Of a DNA stretch of 6,400 nt, positions 1-5,364 are shown piece by piece (the first letter of the stretch is position 1; every line of letters starts with the position of its first letter). The notes under the pieces are model-generated. The model was not told the DNA's origin, ran no database searches, and saw only the letters and a program-made list of their open reading frames with translations. This DNA comes from Bacteroidales bacterium UBA7574 (GTDB lineage: Bacteria > Bacteroidota > Bacteroidia > Bacteroidales > Paludibacteraceae). Both the position numbers and the translations under genes were made by a program. Location of the stretch: NCBI GenBank assembly GCA_002479035.1, contig DLLA01000117.1, positions 1-6,400 on the forward strand, written 5' to 3'.

Positions 1-33
1 CATACTAATCACATACTAATCGCATACTAATTG
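1..33. repeat. Tandem 11-bp repeat, three copies
   Basis: Three head-to-tail copies of CATACTAATCA / CATACTAATCG / CATACTAATTG lie at 1-11, 12-22 and 23-33; they differ only in the last two bases. The first copy begins exactly at the window edge, so the array may continue outside. It sits in a gene-free stretch beyond the end of the ribonuclease gene. No function can be assigned from the sequence. Confidence 0.8.
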
Positions 34-62
34 TTCATGGTTAATACGAGGGGAATGTGAGG

Positions 63-78
63 GTGGATAAGTGGATAA
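63..78. repeat. Tandem 8-bp duplication
   Basis: GTGGATAA occurs twice in direct succession at 63-70 and 71-78. It is the second of three short tandem duplications in this A/T-rich intergenic stretch. It is short enough to be a chance or slippage product, and no role is evident. Confidence 0.5.
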
Positions 79-160
79 TTTGAAAATTTGTGAATAGAAT
101 TCATAAATAGTATTTTGTATTTGGCGACGCGAGACGCATCGTCCCCACAACAACACGGCA

Positions 161-196
161 TTGCATATAAATACAAAATTGCATATAAACACAAAG
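161..196. repeat. Tandem 18-bp duplication next to the terminator
   Basis: TTGCATATAAATACAAAA (161-178) is followed directly by TTGCATATAAACACAAAG (179-196), with 16 of 18 positions identical. The last bases of the second copy form the outer arm of the hairpin at 194-226, so duplication may have happened at the terminator boundary. No open reading frame of credible composition covers it. Confidence 0.75.
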
Positions 197-226
197 AGAC
201 TGCCTGCACTTGTCAGACAGTCTCTT
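194..226 (-). terminator. Probable terminator after rng, possibly bidirectional
   Basis: AAGAGACTG (194-202) pairs perfectly over nine bases with CAGTCTCTT (218-226). Inside this, CTG (204-206) can pair with CAG (214-216) across one mismatch, leaving a 7-base loop. On the minus strand the stem is followed by TGTGTTTAT, a moderate U-tract, and the rng stop codon lies 29 bases upstream. On the plus strand the stem is followed by GCTTTTTGCTTTT, so it could also work for plus-strand transcription, although no plus-strand gene is visible to the left. The position after rng makes termination of that gene the likely role. Confidence 0.7.
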
Positions 227-255
227 GCTTTTTGCTTTTCGCACTACTGTTTTGG

Positions 256-2154
256 TTAATCTTGCGAGGTCTGCTTAGGACCTTCTGCGGGAGTGACCAT
301 CTCCACGGGTTTGACAGCCTCCACTTTGAAAGGTATTGCCACTGCCAACTTGTTTTGGGCTGGTTGGGCAGATTTGGCAGCCTGTTTGGGTTTGTTTTCG
401 GGCTTTGGCTTGTCTGCTTTGGGTTTGTCCGCCTTCGCCTTGTCGGAAGGCTGATTGGACTTGGGCTGTTGTGCCTTGGGCTGTGCAGACTTGGACGGGT
501 TAGGCGTAGTGCCCTTAGTCTGCTCTGCACTCTCTGATGCGGGTGCGACAGTGTCCGCCTGCGGCTTGGACTCCTGCGGGGCTTTGTCGTTGGGTTGCTC
601 CTCCGGCTTGGGAAGCAAGAGTTGCTGCCCTTTGCTGTTGTAGAAACGAGTCTCCAGCATACCTAAACTCTGATTTTCAATCACATGCACACCGTACTTG
701 CGTCGCCACTGCCATTTGAGACTCGACATCCACCCCTTGCACACGTAGGCATAGACATAAGGGTGCAAGTGCAGGCGCAGTCCACGCCCATGCAACTCCT
801 TCATGGTCTCAATCTGCTCTTCCACTTGGTCGGTGAAGAAGATAGAAGCCTGTATTTTGCCTTTGCCCAAGCAGGTCGGACATGTCTCCATGACATCCAC
901 TTCCACCGCGGGGCGCACACGCTGGCGAGTGATTTGCATAAGTCCGAACTTGCTGAGCGGCAACACATTGTGCTTGGCTCTGTCGCGGCTCATCAGTTCC
1001 CGCATGTGGTCGTACAATGCTTGCTGATTGCCCTTGTCGTCCATGTCGATGAAATCGATGACGATAATGCCGCCTATGTCACGAAGACGGAGTTGGTGCG
1101 CTATCTCATCTGCAGCGAGCATGTTGAAATGGAACGCATTTTGCTCCTGGTCTTCAAACAGTTTCTTGCTGCCGCTATTGACATCTATGGAGAACAACGC
1201 CTCCGTGCGGTCGATGATAAGGTAGCCCCCTTTCTTGAATCCGACAGTGCGTCCGAGCCCCGTCTTCATCTGGCGTGTGATGTCGAACTTGTCGAAAATA
1301 GGCTGTTCGCCATCATAGAGTTTGACCAATTTAGGTGCCTCGGGAGCAATGAGTTCCAAGTAGCGGCTGATTTCCTCGTAGGTGGCGCGGTCATTGACGT
1401 AAATGCTCTCAAAATCAGGAGAAAAGACATCTCTGATAATGCCAATGGTGCGCCCTATTTCCTCGCTGATGAGGCTGACGGGTTCGCGTTGCTGGAGGGT
1501 GCGGACACAATCGTCCCACCGCTTGACGAGGACACGCAACTCGTTGTCCAATTCGGCTACGCGCTTGTCCTCCGCCACGGTGCGTACAATGACGCCAAAG
1601 CCCTGCGGCTTAATGGATTGCACCAATTGCTTGAGCCGCCCACGCTCGGACTCGCGTTTGATTTTGTTGCTGACCATGACCTTGTCCATCAACGGCATGA
1701 GCACGAAATTGCGCCCTGTGATGGATATCTCGGCTGTCACACGCGGTCCTTTGGAGTTGATGGGTTCTTTGGTGACCTGTACCAACAGCGTATCGCCAAC
1801 CTTCAGAAAATCAGCGATATGTCCCTCTTTGGTACACTCAGGCAACCGTTCCTGCTTGCGCAATTCCGGTATATGGCGGCGGTCGGAGACCACACGGCTC
1901 ACATACTTCTGCATGGTGAGGAAACCACTTCCTAAATCAAGGTAGTGCAGAAAAGCCTCTTTTTCGCAACCTACATCCACAAAGACTGCATTGAGCGCCG
2001 GCATGACTTTCTTGACCCGACCGTAGTAGATATTCCCTACTGCGAAGTTGTCTTTACCGCGTTCCTCGCGGTTGACCTCCATGAGTCTGTCGTCTTCAGT
2101 GAGCGCAATGGCAATCTCTTGCGGACGTACGTCCACAATCAATTCGCTTTTCAT
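256..2154 (-). CDS. rng: Ribonuclease E/G family endoribonuclease (RNase G) with an extended C-terminal tail
   Basis: Endoribonuclease of the RNase E/G family, cytoplasmic, cutting single-stranded A/U-rich RNA in rRNA 5'-end maturation and mRNA decay. Visible parts of the 632 residues: an S1 RNA-binding domain at about 38-142; a 5'-monophosphate sensor region with VIVRT (R191, T192); the DNase I-like catalytic core with SIDVNS (D324) and IDFIDM (D367), matching the two metal-binding aspartates of E. coli RNase E; and the CPTC zinc-link (C425, C428) used for dimerisation. Homology should end near residue 515. Residues 519-632 are a low-complexity tail rich in Lys, Pro, Ala, Gln and Ser, including KADKPKADKPK; relatives I recall are about 520 residues long. 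The start follows the usual family N-terminus (SELIVDV) and has no Shine-Dalgarno. A strong hairpin terminator ends 13 bases before the start codon and no promoter is seen between, so expression probably comes by read-through from HU. Confidence 0.95.
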   Translation of the reverse strand: MKSELIVDVRPQEIAIALTEDDRLMEVNREERGKDNFAVGNIYYGRVKKVMPALNAVFVDVGCEKEAFLHYLDLGSGFLTMQKYVSRVVSDRRHIPELRKQERLPECTKEGHIADFLKVGDTLLVQVTKEPINSKGPRVTAEISITGRNFVLMPLMDKVMVSNKIKRESERGRLKQLVQSIKPQGFGVIVRTVAEDKRVAELDNELRVLVKRWDDCVRTLQQREPVSLISEEIGRTIGIIRDVFSPDFESIYVNDRATYEEISRYLELIAPEAPKLVKLYDGEQPIFDKFDITRQMKTGLGRTVGFKKGGYLIIDRTEALFSIDVNSGSKKLFEDQEQNAFHFNMLAADEIAHQLRLRDIGGIIVIDFIDMDDKGNQQALYDHMRELMSRDRAKHNVLPLSKFGLMQITRQRVRPAVEVDVMETCPTCLGKGKIQASIFFTDQVEEQIETMKELHGRGLRLHLHPYVYAYVCKGWMSSLKWQWRRKYGVHVIENQSLGMLETRFYNSKGQQLLLPKPEEQPNDKAPQESKPQADTVAPASESAEQTKGTTPNPSKSAQPKAQQPKSNQPSDKAKADKPKADKPKPENKPKQAAKSAQPAQNKLAVAIPFKVEAVKPVEMVTPAEGPKQTSQD

Positions 2155-2167
2155 TGTTCAATACATC

Positions 2168-2220
2168 AAAAAAGCCCTGTGGCACACCCATTTGCGCCCA
2201 AATGGGATTCACCACAAGGC
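2168..2220 (-). terminator. Strong intrinsic terminator or attenuator just upstream of rng
   Basis: Read on the minus strand, GCCTTGTGG (2220-2212) pairs with CCACAGGGC (2182-2174) with one G-U pair. Inside, CCCATTT (2206-2200) pairs perfectly with AAATGGG (2193-2187) around the loop GGGCGC, with a small internal loop (TGAAT / TGTG) between the two helices. The outer stem is followed at once by six T (2173-2168). This is a textbook intrinsic terminator. It starts 24 bases after the stop of the 29-residue ORF and its T-run ends 13 bases before the rng start codon, so it both closes the HU unit and could limit transcription into rng. Confidence 0.88.
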
Positions 2221-2244
2221 AAGTTAATAACATACGCCTAAGGC

Positions 2245-2334
2245 TTACTTGTGCTTATGGCGGTTCTTGCGCAAACGTTTTTTACGTTTGTGGGTGGACA
2301 TCTTGTGTCTCTTATGCTTCTTTCCGTTTGGCAT
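2245..2334 (-). CDS. Very small, highly basic protein (29 aa), probably RNA- or ribosome-associated
   Basis: A 29-residue ORF, ATG to TAA, starting MPNGKKHKRHKM and ending RKNRHKHK. Twenty residues are basic (10 Lys, 5 Arg, 5 His) and none is acidic, a composition typical of very small ribosomal or RNA-binding proteins. I recall near-identical short ORFs (MPNGKK..RHK..THKRKKR pattern) between HU and RNase G in other Bacteroidota, usually left as hypothetical, but cannot run a search. It lies 18 bases downstream of HU on the same strand and is closed by the terminator at 2168-2220, so it should be transcribed from the HU promoter. The leader is A/T-rich without Shine-Dalgarno, as for its neighbours. 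A ribosomal role is inference from composition only; it could also neutralise or chaperone RNA. Chance is unlikely because codons, context and terminator spacing all fit. Confidence 0.8.
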   Translation of the reverse strand: MPNGKKHKRHKMSTHKRKKRLRKNRHKHK

Positions 2335-2352
2335 AACTGTACTATATATTAA

Positions 2353-2625
2353 TTATTTAACACTTTTCGCAAACTCAGAAGAGGGCTTGAATGAAGGAAT
2401 CTTGTGCTCCGGCACAACAATAGATACGTTCTTGGTGATGTTTCGCGCCACTTTTTCCTTGCGGGTCTTCGTGGTGAAAGTACCAAAACCGCGGAGGTAC
2501 ACATTATCCCCCCCTGCTATGGACTGCTTGATGCTCTGCATTGCCGTCTCCACTACACGACCAATCGTCTGCTTGTCGTAGCCGGTCTTAATCGCAATGG
2601 CATTGATAAGTTCTGCTTTTGTCAT
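2353..2625 (-). CDS. HU/IHF family nucleoid DNA-binding protein
   Basis: A 90-residue histone-like protein, the normal length for HU, acting as a homo- or heterodimer that bends and compacts DNA. The N-terminal helical part (1-40) has the family pattern MTKAELINAIA...T. The conserved turn GFGTF is at 46-50, followed by the basic beta-arm TKTRKEKVARNITKN at 52-66 and the C-terminal FKPS..F segment. At the arm tip the common RNPxTG is replaced by R61-N62-I63-T64, so the DNA-intercalating proline is absent; I recall this RNI form from other Bacteroidota HU proteins, so it is lineage-typical rather than a defect. It is first in its transcript: a good promoter lies at 2706-2735, giving a leader of roughly 70 bases with a possible hairpin. 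The start codon lacks Shine-Dalgarno but has the A/T-rich leader usual here. The 29-residue basic ORF follows after 18 bases. Confidence 0.93.
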   Translation of the reverse strand: MTKAELINAIAIKTGYDKQTIGRVVETAMQSIKQSIAGGDNVYLRGFGTFTTKTRKEKVARNITKNVSIVVPEHKIPSFKPSSEFAKSVK

Positions 2626-2670
2626 AATAAAATGATATTTATAAGTTATACTATTTTGCGTAACAAACAG

Positions 2671-2694
2671 GGACCTCGTTTTTCACGAAGGACC
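2671..2694 (-). promoter_or_regulatory. Possible hairpin in the HU mRNA leader
   Basis: In the HU leader, TCGT (2676-2679), CC (2674-2675) and GG (2671-2672) can pair with ACGA (2685-2688), GG (2690-2691) and CC (2693-2694) around a 5-base loop. The helix has one bulged base and one mismatch, giving about eight pairs. It begins only a few bases after the expected transcription start and could stabilise the transcript or affect its translation. No T-run follows, so it is not a terminator. The fold is imperfect and may be incidental. Confidence 0.3.
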
Positions 2695-2705
2695 GAAACC
2701 GACTG

Positions 2706-2735
2706 CAAAGGTACGATAATTTTTTGATTTACAAA
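2706..2735 (-). promoter_or_regulatory. Bacteroidota-type promoter for HU
   Basis: On the minus strand TTTG (2735-2732) is followed after 18 bases by TACCTTTG (2713-2706). This matches the TTTG (-33) and TAnnTTTG (-7) consensus of the Bacteroidota primary sigma factor. Transcription should begin near 2699, giving a leader of about 70 bases before the HU start codon. It lies back-to-back with the mutY promoter, with the two -33 elements 26 bases apart. Confidence 0.82.
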
Positions 2736-2761
2736 AGGAAAAGCGGTGAAAAGTGTGTTTT

Positions 2762-2793
2762 TTTGCTTTTTCAGAGGATTTTGTGTATCTTTG
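2762..2793 (+). promoter_or_regulatory. Bacteroidota-type promoter for mutY
   Basis: TTTG (2762-2765) is followed after 20 bases by TATCTTTG (2786-2793), then CA, an excellent match to the TTTG / TAnnTTTG consensus. The expected start near 2800 gives a leader of about 65 bases, most of it the purine-rich heptamer tract described separately. The promoter diverges from that of HU, so protein binding or supercoiling could link the two genes. Confidence 0.82.
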
Positions 2794-2813
2794 CAGAGTA
2801 TTTGAGTATCAAG

Positions 2814-2870
2814 AAGATAGGGAGTAGGGAATTAGGGGATAGAGAGTAGAGAACAGAGACAAGAAATGAG
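2814..2870 (+). repeat. Degenerate purine-rich heptamer repeat in the mutY leader, running into the start codon
   Basis: The tract divides into AAGATAG, GGAGTAG, GGAATTAG (8 bases), GGGATAG, AGAGTAG, AGAACAG, AGACAAG and AAATGAG. Every unit ends in AG and all but one are seven bases long. About 85 percent of 2811-2870 is purine. The last unit contains the mutY start codon at 2866-2868. The tract fills most of the predicted 5' untranslated region, where it would keep the RNA unstructured and might assist initiation without a Shine-Dalgarno. Such arrays can also gain or lose units by slippage. Confidence 0.6.
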
Positions 2871-3942
2871 CGAACACCTTATATATATAGGGATATACCA
2901 GCGGCTCTATCGATGGTATGAACAGAATCACCGTGTGCTGCCTTGGCGGGAGACAGCGGATCCGTATTGCATTTGGATTTCAGAGATTATACTACAGCAA
3001 ACACGTGTGAACCAAGGGTTTGCATACTATATGCGATTTGTAGAGCGATTTCCTGACGTGCAGACTTTAGCCGCAGCCGATGAGGACGAGATACTACGCT
3101 ATTGGCAGGGGTTGGGCTACTATTCACGGGCACGAAACCTGCACAAGGCCGCGCAATGGGTGATGGAAAACGGGCAGTTTGTAGGCGGCACGACAGGGAA
3201 AGAATTGCTTGAAAATCATACAGATAGTGCCGTACCCAAAGAGAAAGCCGACGCCGTGTTCCGCCATCTGCGTGCTATGGCCGGCGTAGGAGATTACACG
3301 GCAGGGGCAATAGCATCATTTGCCTACAACCTCCCCTACCCTGCCCTGGACGGCAACGTGTACCGCGTGTTGGCACGGCTGTACGATTGCGATATGGCAT
3401 TTGACTCGACAGCAGGGAAAAAGTACTTTCACCAATTGGCAAAGGAACTGCTTGACAACCAACACCCAAGGCTATTCAACTCCGCCATCATGGAGTTCGG
3501 AGCCCTATACTGCACCCCAACGACGCCTGATTGCGAGCAATGCCCAATACAAGAGTGGTGTATGGGATATGCCCACCATACCGTAGAACTGCTGCCCGTG
3601 CGCAAACCGCGTCCTACCCTGCGCGACAGGTATCTGAACTATACTATCTATCTGACCGAAGACGGGAGGACACTGCTGCACCAGCGCACAGGCAATGATA
3701 TTTGGAAACATCTGTATGAGTTCCCATTAGTAGAAACAGAGCATTTGTCAGATATTGGCAATCAAAAGCAAAGCATAGACATGGTGCATGTGCTGTCACA
3801 CCAACGGTTGCACGCAAGGTTTCATATAGAAAAGGTATCAGAGTTGCCTCCGATACCTGAAACCATCACGGTGCATATATCCGAATTGGATGACTATGCA
3901 CTATCGAAACTCACACTGAATGCGCTGGAACGCCTATTGTAA
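2866..3942 (+). CDS. mutY: A/G-specific adenine DNA glycosylase MutY
   Basis: Base-excision repair enzyme that removes adenine mispaired with 8-oxoguanine, preventing G:C to T:A changes. The 358 residues match the family length and order. The N-terminal catalytic domain has LPWR (25-28) and SEIILQQT with catalytic Glu40. The helix-hairpin-helix with GVGDYTAGA is at 140-148, and LDGNV carries catalytic Asp162. The iron-sulfur loop is C216-x6-C223-x2-C226-x5-C232. The C-terminal MutT-like domain (about 250-358) reads 8-oxoguanine: IWKHLYEFPL (279-288) and LSHQRLHARF (310-319), the latter holding the Ser-His pair of the FSH loop. All key residues are present, so it should be active. Between GQF (103-105) and the helix-hairpin-helix there are about 20 more residues than in E. 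coli MutY. The start is the first ATG after a good promoter and a purine-rich leader. The gene is single, divergent from HU and convergent with the next gene, with 22 bases between stop codons and no clear terminator there. Confidence 0.96.
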   Translation: MSEHLIYIGIYQRLYRWYEQNHRVLPWRETADPYCIWISEIILQQTRVNQGFAYYMRFVERFPDVQTLAAADEDEILRYWQGLGYYSRARNLHKAAQWVMENGQFVGGTTGKELLENHTDSAVPKEKADAVFRHLRAMAGVGDYTAGAIASFAYNLPYPALDGNVYRVLARLYDCDMAFDSTAGKKYFHQLAKELLDNQHPRLFNSAIMEFGALYCTPTTPDCEQCPIQEWCMGYAHHTVELLPVRKPRPTLRDRYLNYTIYLTEDGRTLLHQRTGNDIWKHLYEFPLVETEHLSDIGNQKQSIDMVHVLSHQRLHARFHIEKVSELPPIPETITVHISELDDYALSKLTLNALERLL

Positions 3943-3964
3943 GGAAGGTGGTGTCCCACTCCCA

Positions 3965-5326
3965 TTACCAGCAGAAAGCAACAGACACTCCTAAGCCGTT
4001 TTGCCCAAGACAGGAGAGATGGCTTCCCTCGGAAATAACACGACGACGCGATGCAGAGTTTTGGTTGTTCAGTGCATAGTGAGTACTCTCATGGAAGGCA
4101 AAATCATACACATAGTGAAGTCCCACATTGAAGGAATAGTCCGCACCGACAGGAACGACGAAGTCTATGCCCGCGTAAAGGGGAACGGTGAAGAAAGGTC
4201 CCGTCGCGTAACCGTTGTCGAATGACTCGCCCCACGAGAGCGGAGTGAGATTGAACTGGGCGTACACGTGCGGTATGAGATAAAACTTTCCTATCTGGAC
4301 AGGCACCTGAAAGCCTGCCATCAAGCCAAGGAGAAGTCCCGCCTTGTTAGTAAGAGTAGTGTCGGGAGGCAACTCACGCTGATGCTCATAGTCGTAATCC
4401 GTCTTAATCTCATAAGTCTGCTCCCAGCGACCACCTATCTGAAGCCCCAACCTGAAGACAGACATAGAGGCTTCGTACCTCGCCTCAAACGACTGGTTCG
4501 CTGACAGGAAGTTGGTGTAACTGACACGGAACGAACTCCACGGACCATACGTATTATCCACTCCGAATGTGCTATTCTTGCGTGATGATGTGGCTCGGGT
4601 ATTGGTATTGTTGCCCTTGCCGGAAGGAGTATCCTGCTTGCCCGAAGCAGAACCTCCATTGCTGCCTGCGGGTTTCCTGTCGGCAGAGGCGGTGCCGACT
4701 CCAGTGCTCATAGCCATCGCATCGAGAATATATCTGATGTCCGTGGTTTTCAGTTTGCCGCTCGTGATTCCATCCGCTATCTCGGGGTTCTCGGCAAAAT
4801 GCTGTGCAGCCGCGCTTTTGCGGGGCGTCCATGTGCGATTGACAAACAATAGCACAGCGTTCTCTTCCCCTTTCTTGAGCAGATAGTGGCTGAGCATGGG
4901 CACACTGTAATTGCTACTGCGCACCAAGCCATAGAGTTTGCCTGTGGAGCCATTGATAGCATACGCGTCAGCCATTGCCAATACGGCACCCCACTCACTT
5001 ATCTCCTCTAGCAAACATATCCTGATTTTGGTACCATTGTTCTGCTTCATCGTCAATGGATACAAGTAACCTATTTCCTCAGGGTGGTCTGTATGCCACA
5101 AGGCAATAGAGAAGATGTCTTCCATAGGAAGTTTCTCGCGCTCTTTATGCTTCGGGTCGTTGGTTACAATCAGTTCTATGGCATAAGGTTTGGGCATCGC
5201 AATGCCAGCATACGAGACTGTCTCTCCACTCTTATAGCGAACAGTACCCGGGTAGAACAGCGGCTTGGCGGCAAATGCCGACAATGACATGATTGCACAG
5301 AGAACAAGTAGTAGGTTTTTCTTCAT
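3965..5326 (-). CDS. Secreted two-domain protein of unknown family: N-terminal globular domain plus probable outer-membrane beta-barrel
   Basis: I do not recognise the family. The 453 residues begin with a clear signal peptide (MKKNLLLVLCAIMSLSAFA, cut probably after 19 or 20). Residues 21-205 form a mixed alpha/beta domain with EWGAVLAMADAYAINGSTGKLYG near its centre and two cysteines at most. Residues 206-254 are a flexible linker rich in Ser, Gly, Asn, Thr and Lys. Residues 260-453 alternate polar and hydrophobic residues in amphipathic stretches (for example FRVSYTNFL, FRLGLQIGGRWEQTY, FYLIPHVYAQFNL, YSFNVGLHYVYDF) and end in VSVAFCW. A terminal aromatic after an amphipathic strand is the usual signal for beta-barrel assembly, so a barrel of roughly 8-10 strands in the outer membrane is inferred. 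The start codon is fixed by the signal peptide. It follows the protease gene after 38 bases with no promoter visible in the gap, so the two are probably one operon. The N-terminal domain would face either the periplasm or the surface; this cannot be decided from sequence. Confidence 0.85.
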   Translation of the reverse strand: MKKNLLLVLCAIMSLSAFAAKPLFYPGTVRYKSGETVSYAGIAMPKPYAIELIVTNDPKHKEREKLPMEDIFSIALWHTDHPEEIGYLYPLTMKQNNGTKIRICLLEEISEWGAVLAMADAYAINGSTGKLYGLVRSSNYSVPMLSHYLLKKGEENAVLLFVNRTWTPRKSAAAQHFAENPEIADGITSGKLKTTDIRYILDAMAMSTGVGTASADRKPAGSNGGSASGKQDTPSGKGNNTNTRATSSRKNSTFGVDNTYGPWSSFRVSYTNFLSANQSFEARYEASMSVFRLGLQIGGRWEQTYEIKTDYDYEHQRELPPDTTLTNKAGLLLGLMAGFQVPVQIGKFYLIPHVYAQFNLTPLSWGESFDNGYATGPFFTVPLYAGIDFVVPVGADYSFNVGLHYVYDFAFHESTHYALNNQNSASRRRVISEGSHLSCLGQNGLGVSVAFCW

Positions 5327-5364
5327 ATTGTATTGGTTTTTAAGTGATTATTATTGCTATATCA

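Noticed and set aside
1..33. A CRISPR array
   Set aside because: The 11-base units are adjacent with no spacers and are far too short for CRISPR repeats.
115..537. A 140-codon plus-strand frame, and a 60-codon minus-strand frame at 27-209
   Set aside because: The first runs antisense through the low-complexity rng tail and gives a Leu/Gly/Phe/Arg-rich product caused by that bias. The second is rich in Cys, Tyr and Ile across duplicated intergenic DNA and overlaps the terminator. Neither has a supporting signal.
685..1935. A 416-codon open frame on the plus strand, with further long frames at 1403-1945 and 1945-2241
   Set aside because: These lie wholly or almost wholly antisense to rng, whose protein has clear domains and catalytic residues. 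The antisense products show no recognisable motif and have no promoter, so they are shadows of rng codon use.
2404..2727. A 107-codon plus-strand frame across HU and its leader
   Set aside because: It is antisense to HU, crosses the HU promoter and has no motif; the HU reading frame is certain from GFGTF and the beta-arm.
3943..3964. A bidirectional terminator between the convergent mutY and barrel-protein genes
   Set aside because: GTGG and CCAC can form a small stem around TGTC, but it is only a few base pairs long and no T-run follows in either direction. It is too weak to call.
5327..5364. A separate promoter for the barrel-protein gene
   Set aside because: The gap is A/T-rich but contains no TAnnTTTG on the minus strand; co-transcription with the protease is the simpler reading.
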